NCBI GenBank assembly: GCA_902168245.1
Contig: CABHPA010000053.1
Coordinates: 102,903-166,902 of the forward strand
DNA from: Candidatus Melainabacteria bacterium
GTDB taxonomy: Bacteria > Cyanobacteriota > Vampirovibrionia > Vampirovibrionales > Vampirovibrionaceae
DNA length: 64,000 bases
Reading direction: 5' to 3'
A program made the position numbers and the translations under genes. Under the pieces are notes generated by a model that saw only the letters and a list, made by a program, of their open reading frames with translations, had not been told where the DNA came from and did no database searches. Below, piece after piece: positions 34,337 to 43,350 of this stretch. The first letter of the stretch is position 1. Each line of letters begins with the position of its first letter.

Positions 34337-36244
34337 TTGACTTCCGCATTTGTGCCCGCAGAAAACCCACAGCCCGGCGCCGGGAATCTCCCGCCCGCTT
34401 CTGTCGCATCCAACGGGCAGGGCGTCCCTCATCAACCGGGGGCCAATCACCCGGCGGAAGCCAACGGGCAGGCGCCCAAGCCAGCCACCGGAATGCCCAG
34501 GCCGGGCATTGCCCCCGCCATTAAAAAACCCGCACCCAAACGGATTGGCGACGTATTAATAGAAGAAGGCTTTATTACCCCCCAACAACTCGATCAGGCG
34601 CTGAGCGAAGGCCGCGCCACGGGAGCGCCGCTGGGCGCCATCCTGATTAAGCTTGGCTACATTGATGAAGTCAAGCTGGGCAAGGCGCTGGCCAAGCTGC
34701 ATGGGCTGCAATACATCGACACCAGCACCATTGAGCTGATTCCTGAAGTAATGAAGCTGATTCCGCCGGACTTCATCAAGCGGCACATGGTGGTTCCCCT
34801 GCGGGTCGATCATCAGCACAAGCGCATGGAAGTGATTATGGCCCGCCCGGACAACCTGCACGTGCTGGATGAAGTGGCGCTATTAACCGGCTACAGGCCC
34901 ATTCCCAGGGTTTCCACCCATAAAGAGATGGTGGCCCTGCTGGACAAGTTTTACGGCACCCGTACCTCGTCCGATGAAGTGCTGGCCAAGCTGGAGGAAG
35001 ACTTTTCCAAGGACAGCACCATGTTCGACGGCGGCAACATGGTTTCCGAACTGGAAGCGGAAATGGCGGCAGATGATGCGCCCGTGGTGCAGCTGGTTAA
35101 CTCTATTCTGCTGGACGCCATTGAGAATGACGCCTCTGACGTGCATATTGAGCCGCAGAAAGAGCGCCTGCTGGTTCGGTTCCGGATTCATGGCATTTTG
35201 CGGGAAGTGAAGTCCATTCCCAAGAAGATGACCGGCCCCGTGGTTTCCCGGATTAAAGTAGCCAGCGGCATGGACATTGCCGAGCGTCGCCGCCCGCAGG
35301 ACGGTAGGATGAAAATAAAGGCGGGCAGCCAGGAGATCGATATGCGGGTCAACTCGCTGGCCGTGCAGTTTGGCGAGAAAATCTGTATTCGTTTATTGCG
35401 CCCCAACGCCACCACGGGCGGCCTGGAAAAACTGGGCCTTCCGCCGGATGAAGTGACCCGCATCAATAAAATGATTAAAGCCCCCAACGGCATTATTCTG
35501 GTCACCGGGCCGACTGGTTCCGGCAAAACCACCACGCTGTATTCCTGCCTGCGGGAGATTAACTCCCCGGAGCGCAACATTACCACCATTGAAGACCCCA
35601 TTGAATACCCGCTGAGCGGCGTCAACCAGACCCAGGTCTCCCATAAGTCGGGCCTGACGTTCGCCCTGTGCCTGCGCGCGATTTTGCGGCAAGACCCGGA
35701 CGTGGTCATGGTCGGTGAAATTCGGGACGAAGAGACCATGGAAGCAGCCATTCACGCCGCACTCACGGGCCACCTGGTATTCAGCACCCTGCACACCAAC
35801 AGCACCGCCAAAACCGTCACTCGCCTGCTGGAAATGGGCGCGCCGCCCTATATGATCAGCTCGGCGGTCATCGGTATTCTGGCCCAGCGACTGGTGCGAC
35901 GCAACTGCGCCAAGTGCAAAGCGGCCTATACCGCCACCGAAGAGGAATTGAGAATTCTGGGCATTAAAAACCCCAGCCAGCCCGTCACCCTGCACAAGGG
36001 GGAAGGCTGCGACCGTTGCCACGGCAGCGGCTACGAAGGCCGGATTGGCTTATACGAAATTATGAACATGAACCGTGAAATCGGCGAGCTGATCGAGCAA
36101 AACGCCTCCACCTACCTGATTCAGGATGCGGCCATAAAAGACGGCATGCTGACCCTGGCCATGGACGGCAAGCGTAAAATACTCGCCGGGCTGACCACGG
36201 TAGAGGAAGTAACGCGCGTACTCGGATTGGATTTGGAGGCTTAG
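34337..36244 (+). CDS. pilB: Type IV pilus assembly ATPase PilB
   Basis: The extension motor of type IV pili (GspE/PilB family). 635 residues: a Pro/Asn-rich N-terminal linker (about 1-70), a T2SSE N-terminal domain beginning RIGDVLIEEGFITPQQLDQA, and the ATPase domain with Walker A GPTGSGKTTT near 390-400, an Asp box, Walker B DPDVVMVGEIRDEET and a His box. A zinc-binding tetracysteine (CAKC ... CDRC, about residues 523-561) follows. The start codon is TTG, set by GGAG eight bases upstream. pilC follows 7 bases after the stop. It would power the prepilin encoded at 13.1 kb. Confidence 0.94.
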   Translation: MTSAFVPAENPQPGAGNLPPASVASNGQGVPHQPGANHPAEANGQAPKPATGMPRPGIAPAIKKPAPKRIGDVLIEEGFITPQQLDQALSEGRATGAPLGAILIKLGYIDEVKLGKALAKLHGLQYIDTSTIELIPEVMKLIPPDFIKRHMVVPLRVDHQHKRMEVIMARPDNLHVLDEVALLTGYRPIPRVSTHKEMVALLDKFYGTRTSSDEVLAKLEEDFSKDSTMFDGGNMVSELEAEMAADDAPVVQLVNSILLDAIENDASDVHIEPQKERLLVRFRIHGILREVKSIPKKMTGPVVSRIKVASGMDIAERRRPQDGRMKIKAGSQEIDMRVNSLAVQFGEKICIRLLRPNATTGGLEKLGLPPDEVTRINKMIKAPNGIILVTGPTGSGKTTTLYSCLREINSPERNITTIEDPIEYPLSGVNQTQVSHKSGLTFALCLRAILRQDPDVVMVGEIRDEETMEAAIHAALTGHLVFSTLHTNSTAKTVTRLLEMGAPPYMISSAVIGILAQRLVRRNCAKCKAAYTATEEELRILGIKNPSQPVTLHKGEGCDRCHGSGYEGRIGLYEIMNMNREIGELIEQNASTYLIQDAAIKDGMLTLAMDGKRKILAGLTTVEEVTRVLGLDLEA

Positions 36245-36251
36245 TTCCGCG

Positions 36252-37496
36252 ATGGCTGTTTTTATTTACACGGCAATTGATCCGACCAGCAACAAGACCA
36301 TCGACGGCAAGCTTGAAGCGCTGAACCTGCGGGAAGCCAAGGAAATCCTGCGCAACCAGGGGCAAATCCCCACCAAAATCCAACAGGACGATCAGGCCAT
36401 GACCGTGGAGGAAGTCCTCCAGAAATTACCGCTGATTGGTGCCCTGTTCTCGCCACGGGTGGGCATGAAAGACATTTCCCTGATGACCCAGCAGATGGCC
36501 ACCCTGCTGAACGCCGGGATTCCGCTGATTGAAGGCCTGTTCCTGCTGGAGCAGCAATCGGAGAACAAGGCGCTGAAAGACGTGCTGAAAAAGGTGCGCG
36601 CCGACGTCATTGCGGGCGATTCCTTCAGCGCGGCCATTTCCCGGTTTCCCAAGCAATTTCCCAAGCTCTACATTAATATGATCCGCTCCGGCGAGGTCAG
36701 CGGCGAAATGGAAGCGGTCTGCCAGCGCCTTTCCGATTTGATGGACAAGACCATGGCCCTTCAGGCCAAAATCCAGGGCGCGCTGGTATACCCGGCGTTT
36801 ACGGTACTGGTTATCATCGCAGTGATTGTGGTGATTATGGTGGTGGTAGTGCCGCAATTCAAGGCGTTGTTTGAAGGCAACGGGGCGGAACTGCCGCTGC
36901 CCACCCAAATTCTGGTGGCTTGCAGCGAATTTACCACCAGCTTCTGGTGGGCCATTATCCTGGCGAGTGGCACCTTCTTCTTCTGGTTCAACCTGTTTCG
37001 CCTGGGCAAGGGCAAGCCGCTGGTGGATCAATGGCTGCTCACTCTCCCGCTACTGGGCGACCTGTTCCGCAAGGTTTACGTCAGCCGCTTTGTACGGACG
37101 CTCGCCGGGACGGTAGGTTCAGGCATCTCGCTGATTGAGGCGCTGGTGACATCCGCCGCCACAGTGGACAATTACGTGCTGCGCATCGCGTTCGACAAAG
37201 CCCGCGAAAGCCTGCTGCAAGGCGGCAGCCTGGCCAAACCCCTGGAGCAGACCGGCGCGTTCCCGGTGATGGTGGTAAAAATGATTGCCATTGCCGAAGA
37301 AACGGGCCGCATGGAGGAAATGCTGAACAAATCGGCGGATTACCTGGATGTCGAGGTGGATCGCGCCGTGGAAACACTGACCACCATGATTGAACCGATC
37401 ATGATTATCGTGCTGGGCGGCCTGCTGCTGGGCGTGGCGCTGGCCCTGTACATTCCGCTGTTTGATATGAGCAAGGTGGTGGCGGGCGGCGCCTGA
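36252..37496 (+). CDS. pilC: Type IV pilus inner-membrane platform protein PilC
   Basis: A 414-residue GspF/PilC protein with two GspF domains. The first (about 75-195) contains MTQQMATLLNAGIPLIEGL and GDSFSAAISRFPKQFP. The second (about 275-395) contains FVRTLAGTVGSGISLIEAL and AIAEETGRMEEML. Three membrane helices lie near 180-200, 230-250 and 380-400. It anchors the PilB motor in the inner membrane. The start is 7 bases after the pilB stop; GGAGG lies 13 bases upstream. No pilT, pilM-Q or prepilin peptidase gene is in the window. Confidence 0.94.
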   Translation: MAVFIYTAIDPTSNKTIDGKLEALNLREAKEILRNQGQIPTKIQQDDQAMTVEEVLQKLPLIGALFSPRVGMKDISLMTQQMATLLNAGIPLIEGLFLLEQQSENKALKDVLKKVRADVIAGDSFSAAISRFPKQFPKLYINMIRSGEVSGEMEAVCQRLSDLMDKTMALQAKIQGALVYPAFTVLVIIAVIVVIMVVVVPQFKALFEGNGAELPLPTQILVACSEFTTSFWWAIILASGTFFFWFNLFRLGKGKPLVDQWLLTLPLLGDLFRKVYVSRFVRTLAGTVGSGISLIEALVTSAATVDNYVLRIAFDKARESLLQGGSLAKPLEQTGAFPVMVVKMIAIAEETGRMEEMLNKSADYLDVEVDRAVETLTTMIEPIMIIVLGGLLLGVALALYIPLFDMSKVVAGGA

Positions 37497-37548
37497 GGCA
37501 ACCCCGCAACCGGAGCGAAACGAGACTTACCAAAAGGAGACATACGCG

Positions 37549-38715
37549 ATGTCCTTTACGCAGGAAAACCTGCTGGAAGCCATGAACACCTTCATGATGG
37601 CCTTTCAGAACCTCTCCGACGAAAAAGCGGAATTGGAACGCCTGAAACAGGAATTCGGCGTATATATCGCCGAGCATTTTTCACTGACCGCCCATGCGGC
37701 CCGCGCTGCTCAACCGCCCGCCGCCCCCTCCGAGGCGGAACAGATACAGGCCCACTGCCAGCAGATCATTCAACAGGCAGTGGAGAATATTTCGGCGAGC
37801 CAGACGCCTCCGCCCATCGACACCAGCGGCCATGAAGCCGAGAATATCGCACTGAAGGCAGAAATGGAAAAATATCGCCACCTGTGCGGCTTTGCGCCAC
37901 CGGGGCATTTTTATTCTCCCATTCCGTCAATAGAAACACTGACCGCCCACCTGCAAAGCCTTGAGCTGCAGCCACTACCGCGCAACCTGCCCGGCATTGA
38001 CCTGAATGTGGACAAACAGCTTGAGCTGCTGCGCGCATTTGCCACCCTGGCGCCGGAGGTTTGCTTCCCCGCAGAAAAGACAGCCTCGGCGCACTACTAT
38101 TACCACAACCATTCCTTCCAGCATTCGGACGCCATCCTGATGCAATGCCTCATCCGGCACTTCAGGCCCAACCGGATTCTAGAGGTGGGTTCCGGGTTTT
38201 CATCGTTCGTAACCCTGGATACCAACCAGCAATTTTTTGAGCGCCGGATTCGATGCGAGTTTATAGAACCCAGCCCCAAAAGGCTGTTGGAGGATTTGAC
38301 GCACGAAGAGCTGCAAATTACCGGGCTATACCCCCAAAGGTTTCAGGATGTGGATCTCGCCGTGTTTGCCGATCTGAATGCGGACGACATCCTGTTTCTG
38401 GACACATCCCACGTGTCCAAGCTCAATAGCGATGTGAACCATCTGATCTTTAACGTGTTGCCGGTGCTAAAGTCCGGGGTGATTATCCATTTGCACGACA
38501 TTTTTTTTCCGTTTGAAAACTCACCACGCTACTACCAGTGGCCGGCCTTCTGGAACGAATGCTACCTGCTGCGGGCCTTCCTGCTGCATAATGCCGACTA
38601 CCAGATCCTGCTTTGGAACGATTACCTGAAGCTATTCCACCCAACGGAAATGGGCCACATCCACCCCGATTGCCTGGGCAACACCAACCAGTCGTTCTGG
38701 ATTCAAAAGCGCTAA
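37549..38715 (+). CDS. Class I methyltransferase-like protein with coiled-coil N-terminus
   Basis: A 388-residue protein. The first 110 residues are coiled-coil and Ala/Pro/Gln-rich linker. The C-terminal region from about 200 follows the Methyltransf_24 layout: ILEVGSGFSSFVTLD (motif I), an acidic motif II region (CEFIEPSP), DILFLDTSHVSKLNSDVN, and GVIIHLHDIFFPFE. Such enzymes often act on sugars or small molecules in cell-surface pathways; the substrate is unknown. AAGGAG lies nine bases before the ATG. It follows pilC by 52 bases and may belong to the pil transcript. Confidence 0.75.
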   Translation: MSFTQENLLEAMNTFMMAFQNLSDEKAELERLKQEFGVYIAEHFSLTAHAARAAQPPAAPSEAEQIQAHCQQIIQQAVENISASQTPPPIDTSGHEAENIALKAEMEKYRHLCGFAPPGHFYSPIPSIETLTAHLQSLELQPLPRNLPGIDLNVDKQLELLRAFATLAPEVCFPAEKTASAHYYYHNHSFQHSDAILMQCLIRHFRPNRILEVGSGFSSFVTLDTNQQFFERRIRCEFIEPSPKRLLEDLTHEELQITGLYPQRFQDVDLAVFADLNADDILFLDTSHVSKLNSDVNHLIFNVLPVLKSGVIIHLHDIFFPFENSPRYYQWPAFWNECYLLRAFLLHNADYQILLWNDYLKLFHPTEMGHIHPDCLGNTNQSFWIQKR

Positions 38716-38761
38716 AGCCCGTAAAACCCGACTCGCCTCTCCCCAAAAGCGAACGGAACCT

Positions 38762-39619
38762 TTAGCGGTTGTCGTCCTTGTTCCCTTCCAAGGAGAAATT
38801 CTGCAACATCTGGTTCATCAGCATGTTGCTCATGGCGTTGGGGTCGTAACCGTTGGGGCTGTTCGGGTCGCTGCCACCTGCCTGGGGCATCATCCAGGGC
38901 GTCATTCCAAAGCCCGTATTGCCCATATTATTGTTATTGCCGCTCATGCCGGTCTGGCCCATCATCATTTGCCAGGCCAGCCAATCCTGTTGAGACATGC
39001 CCTGCGGAGCCAACCCCGCTTGCCCCTGCCCAGCCGCCTGAGGCGATGTTTGCAGGGCGGAATCCGGTTTTTCCACCGTATGAAAGCGCGGCGGCAAATC
39101 CAGCCCGGTGTCCGAAGGCAGATACTGAAGGCCGTTCCTGGCATGGCTGGCCGCCTCCCCGTTAGGGTCCAGGGTCAGGATTTCCTCGTACAGTTTTTTA
39201 GCGTTCTGGAACCGGCCCAGTTGGGCTTCGGTAATCGCCAAATAATAAGTCGCACGGGAATCTTCCGGGTGTTGCCTGTGCAGGCCGTAAAAAGTTCGCC
39301 GGGCCGAAATATAATCGCCCTCCCGATACGCCTTGACGCCCTGGGTAAATTCCGGGCTGCTGGCGCTGGAAGCCTTTGGGGCAGGCGTGTTCTGGGTGGC
39401 GGCCTTTTGCGGGACATCTGGCGAGATCAGGCCCAGGGAATCCTCCGCCCGTTCCGCCTGGGCCGACTGTTGGCCGAGCGCAACCATACAAGCCAAAAGC
39501 ATTGAGCATACCGCCTGCCTGCGCCAGGCGGCACTGGATAGAATCGGCTGCAAACAATATCGAACAGGCTGCTTCATCTTCTTCAGTATAAGCATCTTGC
39601 TTTGGATTGCAGCCTTCAT
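38762..39619 (-). CDS. Exported TPR protein with Met/Asn/Gly-rich tail
   Basis: A 285-residue protein. A basic N-terminus and a hydrophobic stretch (VCSMLLACMVALG) ending in AQA suggest a signal peptide, cleaved near residue 55 if translation starts at 39619. ATGs at 39595 and 39577 would give a more usual signal length. Residues about 95-170 hold two to three TPR units (YREGDYISARRTFYGL; AEAQLGR-type helices). The last 90 residues are unusual, rich in Met, Asn, Gln and Gly, and probably disordered. It lies 70 bases downstream of pdxJ on the same strand. The function is unknown, and it may be a periplasmic scaffold. Confidence 0.7.
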   Translation of the reverse strand: MKAAIQSKMLILKKMKQPVRYCLQPILSSAAWRRQAVCSMLLACMVALGQQSAQAERAEDSLGLISPDVPQKAATQNTPAPKASSASSPEFTQGVKAYREGDYISARRTFYGLHRQHPEDSRATYYLAITEAQLGRFQNAKKLYEEILTLDPNGEAASHARNGLQYLPSDTGLDLPPRFHTVEKPDSALQTSPQAAGQGQAGLAPQGMSQQDWLAWQMMMGQTGMSGNNNNMGNTGFGMTPWMMPQAGGSDPNSPNGYDPNAMSNMLMNQMLQNFSLEGNKDDNR

Positions 39620-39688
39620 GCAAAGGATTTTTTGCGGCTTCCACCTAATAGACTGGCAAAAACGGCCAGCAAATCGCCTTTGTCGCTA

Positions 39689-40402
39689 CTAGGAGATTAA
39701 ATCCTTCATGCGCCGCACTGCGGGGCCAAGGCCGCTGAATACGGCATCCGAAATAATACTATGCCCAATATTCAGCTCTATCAAGCCAGGCAAAGCCAGC
39801 ACGGGCGAAACGTTCTCGCAGTTCAGGCCATGACCGGCATTCACTTCAATACCCAGTTTTACGGCATGGGCGGCTGCTTTCATCAATAAATCAAGCTTTT
39901 CCGCCTGTTTTTGCGTACCAAAGACTTCGCAGTAGGGGCCAGTGTGCAGTTCAATAATGGTTGCCCCGCTGGCCTTGGAAGCTTCCACCTGTGCCAGATC
40001 AGCATCGATAAACAGGCTGACTTTAATCCCGGCGTTTTGGAGCTTTTTGGTATTCTCCTGCAAGGCTTCCAGGTGGCTAATCACGTCCAAGCCGCCTTCA
40101 GTGGTCAGCTCCTGGCGACGCTCCGGCACCAAAGTCACCATATAGGGCTTTAAGGCCAGGGCAATGGACACCATTTCATCGGTATTGGCCATTTCCATAT
40201 TCAGGCGGGTGGCTATTTTCTGCTTCAGGGCCGTCATATCGGCGTCTTTAATGTGGCGACGGTCTTCCCGAAGATGCGCGGTAATGCCATCGGCCCCATT
40301 GGCCTCCGCAACAAGGGCCGCCTGGATGGGATCCGGCACTACGCCGCCTCGCGCATTTCTTAATGTGGCAACGTGATCGATATTGACGCCTAATAAAGCC
40401 AT
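39689..40402 (-). CDS. pdxJ: Pyridoxine 5'-phosphate synthase
   Basis: PdxJ condenses deoxyxylulose-5-phosphate with aminoacetone phosphate to make pyridoxine phosphate (vitamin B6). The 237-residue TIM barrel starts MALLGVNIDHVATLRNARG and continues with DGITAHLREDRRHI, then NMEMANTDEM, VSLFIDAD and EVNAGHGLNCENV, all standard family segments. The length is normal. AGGAAGA precedes the ATG. Upstream lies a very AT-rich promoter region shared with the divergent M23 peptidase gene. Confidence 0.96.
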   Translation of the reverse strand: MALLGVNIDHVATLRNARGGVVPDPIQAALVAEANGADGITAHLREDRRHIKDADMTALKQKIATRLNMEMANTDEMVSIALALKPYMVTLVPERRQELTTEGGLDVISHLEALQENTKKLQNAGIKVSLFIDADLAQVEASKASGATIIELHTGPYCEVFGTQKQAEKLDLLMKAAAHAVKLGIEVNAGHGLNCENVSPVLALPGLIELNIGHSIISDAVFSGLGPAVRRMKDLIS

Positions 40403-40686
40403 TTCTTCTTCCTGATTTTAAAATCTTAATTAAAATTTTAATAATTACTGAAAAGTATTTTTCGTATTTTTTACACTATACCCCGAACCCTGTACACCAG
40501 AGTATCAGGTAGTTTTAATGAAGAGCCTTTCAATACCGAAAGCTTATGATTGTTTTTTCCCGTTGTCTGCCTCTTGGATTTCTGCTAACATCCCTCCCAT
40601 AGTTTCAGTCGTTATTTTTGTTAGGTAAAAGCGTACCAGAAATAGGGTTTTCGCCTTTCTGAGCGTAGCTCTGTAAGAGTTTGAGT

Positions 40687-41565
40687 ATGATGAACCACAT
40701 CTTGAAAAACTTCACAGCAACCAAAAATCTGGCACTTTTAGCCGTTTCAGCACTGACCCTCACCCTTAGCCCGGCATCCGCCACCATCATTCAGCCCGAT
40801 GCGCCCGCCGCCAAGCCAGTGGAAACGCAACAGCAGCAATCCCAAAACGTGGTTGAAACCCGCGAAATTCTGGACAGAGCCTCTTTCATCGCGTTTGAAG
40901 GCGCGTCCGCCGTGCAGAAGCTGCAAACACAATCCGTGGATAACGCCACATCCGAGATGCTGAAAAACTACATGGCCGCCATGATTTACATTCCCCAGGC
41001 CACCGCCCTGCCTTCCGACGCGGAAGCGCTGGATGAGCCCTGGATGGCTTCCGCTTCCGGCACCACCGAGGATGGCATGGTCGTTCCCCACCTGGATGAC
41101 GAGGACGAGCCGGTAGACGCCAAGGGCATGGAAATTGACACCCCCGCCACACGGGCTTCCAAAACGTTCATGAAGCTGCTGAAGCCGGTTCAGAACGCCA
41201 TGATCACCTCCCCCTTCGGTTTCCGTTGGGGACACCCCCACCAGGGCATCGATATGGCCGCCCCGATCGGCACCCCGATTATGTCCGCAGAGAACGGCAA
41301 AGTGGTCTATAGCGGCTGGAAACAGGGCTACGGCAACTTTGTGGCCGTCGATCACGGGCATGGATATGAAACGCATTACGCCCACTGCTCCAAGATTCTG
41401 GTGCATAGCGGCCAAAAGGTAAACAAAGGCCAGCGTATCGCAGAAGTGGGCAATACAGGCCACTCCACCGGGCCTCACCTTCACTTTGAAGTGGTCGCCA
41501 ACGGGATTCATCGCAACCCGATCAAATTCCTGAATCGAACCCTCACCTTGGTGCAGGCCCACTAA
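40687..41565 (+). CDS. M23 (LytM-type) peptidoglycan endopeptidase
   Basis: A 292-residue exported protein with a signal peptide (LALLAVSALTLTLSPASA) and a spacer of about 140 residues. The C-terminal LytM domain has all zinc ligands: H185 and D189 in HQGID, and H264 and H266 in HLHF, with GNFVAVDHGHGYETHYAHC between. It should cut peptide cross-links in the cell wall. The ATG at 40687 is preferred over TTG 40681. A strong hairpin follows at 41595-41632. Confidence 0.88.
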   Translation: MMNHILKNFTATKNLALLAVSALTLTLSPASATIIQPDAPAAKPVETQQQQSQNVVETREILDRASFIAFEGASAVQKLQTQSVDNATSEMLKNYMAAMIYIPQATALPSDAEALDEPWMASASGTTEDGMVVPHLDDEDEPVDAKGMEIDTPATRASKTFMKLLKPVQNAMITSPFGFRWGHPHQGIDMAAPIGTPIMSAENGKVVYSGWKQGYGNFVAVDHGHGYETHYAHCSKILVHSGQKVNKGQRIAEVGNTGHSTGPHLHFEVVANGIHRNPIKFLNRTLTLVQAH

Positions 41566-41594
41566 TTTCAGCCCGTCAAACAAAACATTCAGCG

Positions 41595-41632
41595 AATAAG
41601 CGCCGGGGTCACCGCCCAAACCGGCGCTTATT
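41595..41632 (+). terminator. Long hairpin after the M23 peptidase gene
   Basis: A 12-bp stem AATAAGCGCCGG pairs with CCGGCGCTTATT across a 14-base loop, 30 bases after the stop. The U-run is short, so termination may be partial. It directly abuts the -10 element of the next gene. Confidence 0.6.
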
Positions 41633-41637
41633 CCGCG

Positions 41638-41643
41638 TATAAT
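41638..41643 (+). promoter_or_regulatory. -10 element TATAAT next to the J-domain gene start
   Basis: A perfect TATAAT ends nine bases before the ATG at 41653, with no ribosome binding site in between. Transcription would start about three bases before the ATG. No good -35 is seen. Confidence 0.4.
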
Positions 41644-41652
41644 GGCATCAGC

Positions 41653-42072
41653 ATGAAAGACTACTATAAAATCCTGCAAATACACCCGGAAGCCAGCCTG
41701 GAAGTAATGAACAACGCCTACCGCGCCCTGGTTCGCCAGTACCACCCGGATTTGTACCACAGCCACCGCAAAGGCCCCATGACCGAAATGATGCAGGACA
41801 TTAACGAAGCCTACCAGGTGTTGAGCAACCCGACCACCCGCGCCGACTACGACCGCCGCTGCCGGGAAGGGCTTCAGTCGAGCCAGGAAGGGGCCACGCA
41901 AGCAATCTCTCTGACATCTACGCTGAAGCGAATTGCGCTGTGGGGCGTTGGCACCTACGTAGTGGTCAAATTCCTGCTAGCGCCTTTTATGAGCAGCCCG
42001 CTGGTCAAAGCCATGCTCCTGCTTGGTCTGCTGTTCCTGTGGATTCGCTTTTACGCGCGCCCCAAACGCTGA
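41653..42072 (+). CDS. J-domain membrane protein
   Basis: A 139-residue protein. Residues 1-70 are a complete J domain: DYYKILQIHPEASLEVMNNAYR, the HPD motif in QYHPDLYH, and INEAYQVLSNPTTRADYDRR. The C-terminal half has two hydrophobic helices (about 98-112 and 116-134). It lacks the Gly/Phe and zinc-finger regions of full DnaJ, so it is a type III J protein that probably recruits DnaK to the inner membrane. The gene starts ten bases after a TATAAT and may be leaderless. The glycosyltransferase gene follows 25 bases downstream. Confidence 0.88.
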   Translation: MKDYYKILQIHPEASLEVMNNAYRALVRQYHPDLYHSHRKGPMTEMMQDINEAYQVLSNPTTRADYDRRCREGLQSSQEGATQAISLTSTLKRIALWGVGTYVVVKFLLAPFMSSPLVKAMLLLGLLFLWIRFYARPKR

Positions 42073-42097
42073 CCTCCCAACCGAAAGAAAGCCGCCC

Positions 42098-43141
42098 GTG
42101 CCTCAGCCGCTCCAGCCAAAAAGAATTCTGGTGGTTCCCCTTCGCTACATCGGGGACACCATCCTCACGGTGCCGCTGGTGCGGAATTTGCGGCTGCTTT
42201 TCCCAGAGGCCCACATTGATATGCTGACCAGCAAAACTACGGCTTCCTTAATGGAACCCTGCCCTTACCTGAACCAGGTGCTAATCGAGCCAAAATCCAC
42301 CCCGGAGCGACTGAAACTGCTACGGGAAAACCGCTACGATACGGTCTTTCTCCTGCGCAAATCGGCCTCGTTTGCCTTTATGTGCCAACTGGCGGGCATT
42401 GCCAACCGGGTTGGCTACGATAAGCAGCGGTTTCCATTTGGATACAAGCGCTGGGGATGGTTTTTAAGCCATAAAGCCCGCTACCCCGGCCTGAAAACCG
42501 ATGTTCCCCAACCCATCAGCCATTTAAGCCTGTTGTCTGCTGCGGGACTTTCCATTCAGAATAATGACCTGGAGCTTTGGGCCACGGATGCCGATCAGCA
42601 AAAGGTGACGGACTTGCTGAGCGAACATGGCATTCACGCGGAAAAGCCCTTGGCCGTTCTGCATGCCGCCAGCGCCTCGCATGGCAAGCAAATTGAAATG
42701 GGCAAGTTCGCCGATAGCTTACGGCAGCTTCATGAGCAGGGCTTTCAAGTGCTGGCCACCGGTATTTCAGCGGATCGCCCCCTGTATGACGCCTTGCAAG
42801 CCCAAACCGGCTTGCCGCTGGTAAATCTAGCAGGACAAACCTCCCTGCGGGAAACATTTGCCCTGTACCAGCGCACACAATTGCTGCTCACCGTAGATTC
42901 CAGCCCTATCCACATGGGCGCGGCGGCGGGAATCCCAAACATTGTGGGCGTGTTTGGCCCCACCAACGAGCGCCAATGGGGGCCGCACAACCCGAAAACC
43001 AATTTCCAGCCCGTGTTTATGGATTTGCCCTGCCGCCCCTGCTATGCCAAGGTGTGTGAGCATAATAACTGCAAGGTACTTCTGAGCGGCTCGCAGATTG
43101 CCAAGGCGGTTTCCGAGGCGCTGACGACACGCCCTGATTAA
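42098..43141 (+). CDS. Glycosyltransferase family 9 (heptosyltransferase-like)
   Basis: A 347-residue protein from a GTG start. The N-terminal Rossmann domain opens with KRILVVPLRYIGDTILTVPL, the family's acceptor-side signature. The C-terminal domain has LAVLHAAS, a lysine in HGKQIEM, NLAGQTSLRETFALY and the nucleotide-sugar motif VDSSPIHMGAA. GT9 enzymes add ADP-heptose to the LPS core. With kdsC in the same window this supports a heptose/Kdo-type LPS. The frame is open further upstream into the J-domain gene, but the GTG gives the expected N-terminus. Confidence 0.87.
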   Translation: MPQPLQPKRILVVPLRYIGDTILTVPLVRNLRLLFPEAHIDMLTSKTTASLMEPCPYLNQVLIEPKSTPERLKLLRENRYDTVFLLRKSASFAFMCQLAGIANRVGYDKQRFPFGYKRWGWFLSHKARYPGLKTDVPQPISHLSLLSAAGLSIQNNDLELWATDADQQKVTDLLSEHGIHAEKPLAVLHAASASHGKQIEMGKFADSLRQLHEQGFQVLATGISADRPLYDALQAQTGLPLVNLAGQTSLRETFALYQRTQLLLTVDSSPIHMGAAAGIPNIVGVFGPTNERQWGPHNPKTNFQPVFMDLPCRPCYAKVCEHNNCKVLLSGSQIAKAVSEALTTRPD

Positions 43142-43350
43142 CCTGTACCATCTCTTAACTTGCCCCAGCGATACATTTTTTGACTTGGTCACATTTTATT
43201 AAGGGCCAAAACCCCGCCAATAAAGCCTTTTTCGGAAAGCGGCCCGCCTGGCCCGTTTTTGTATTTGTGATCGATTCGCCGGGTAGGTATGATCGGGAGG
43301 AAGAGAGTTGCAAAGCCTTGTCACACATGGCCGAAAGGAGCGCCTAGAGC

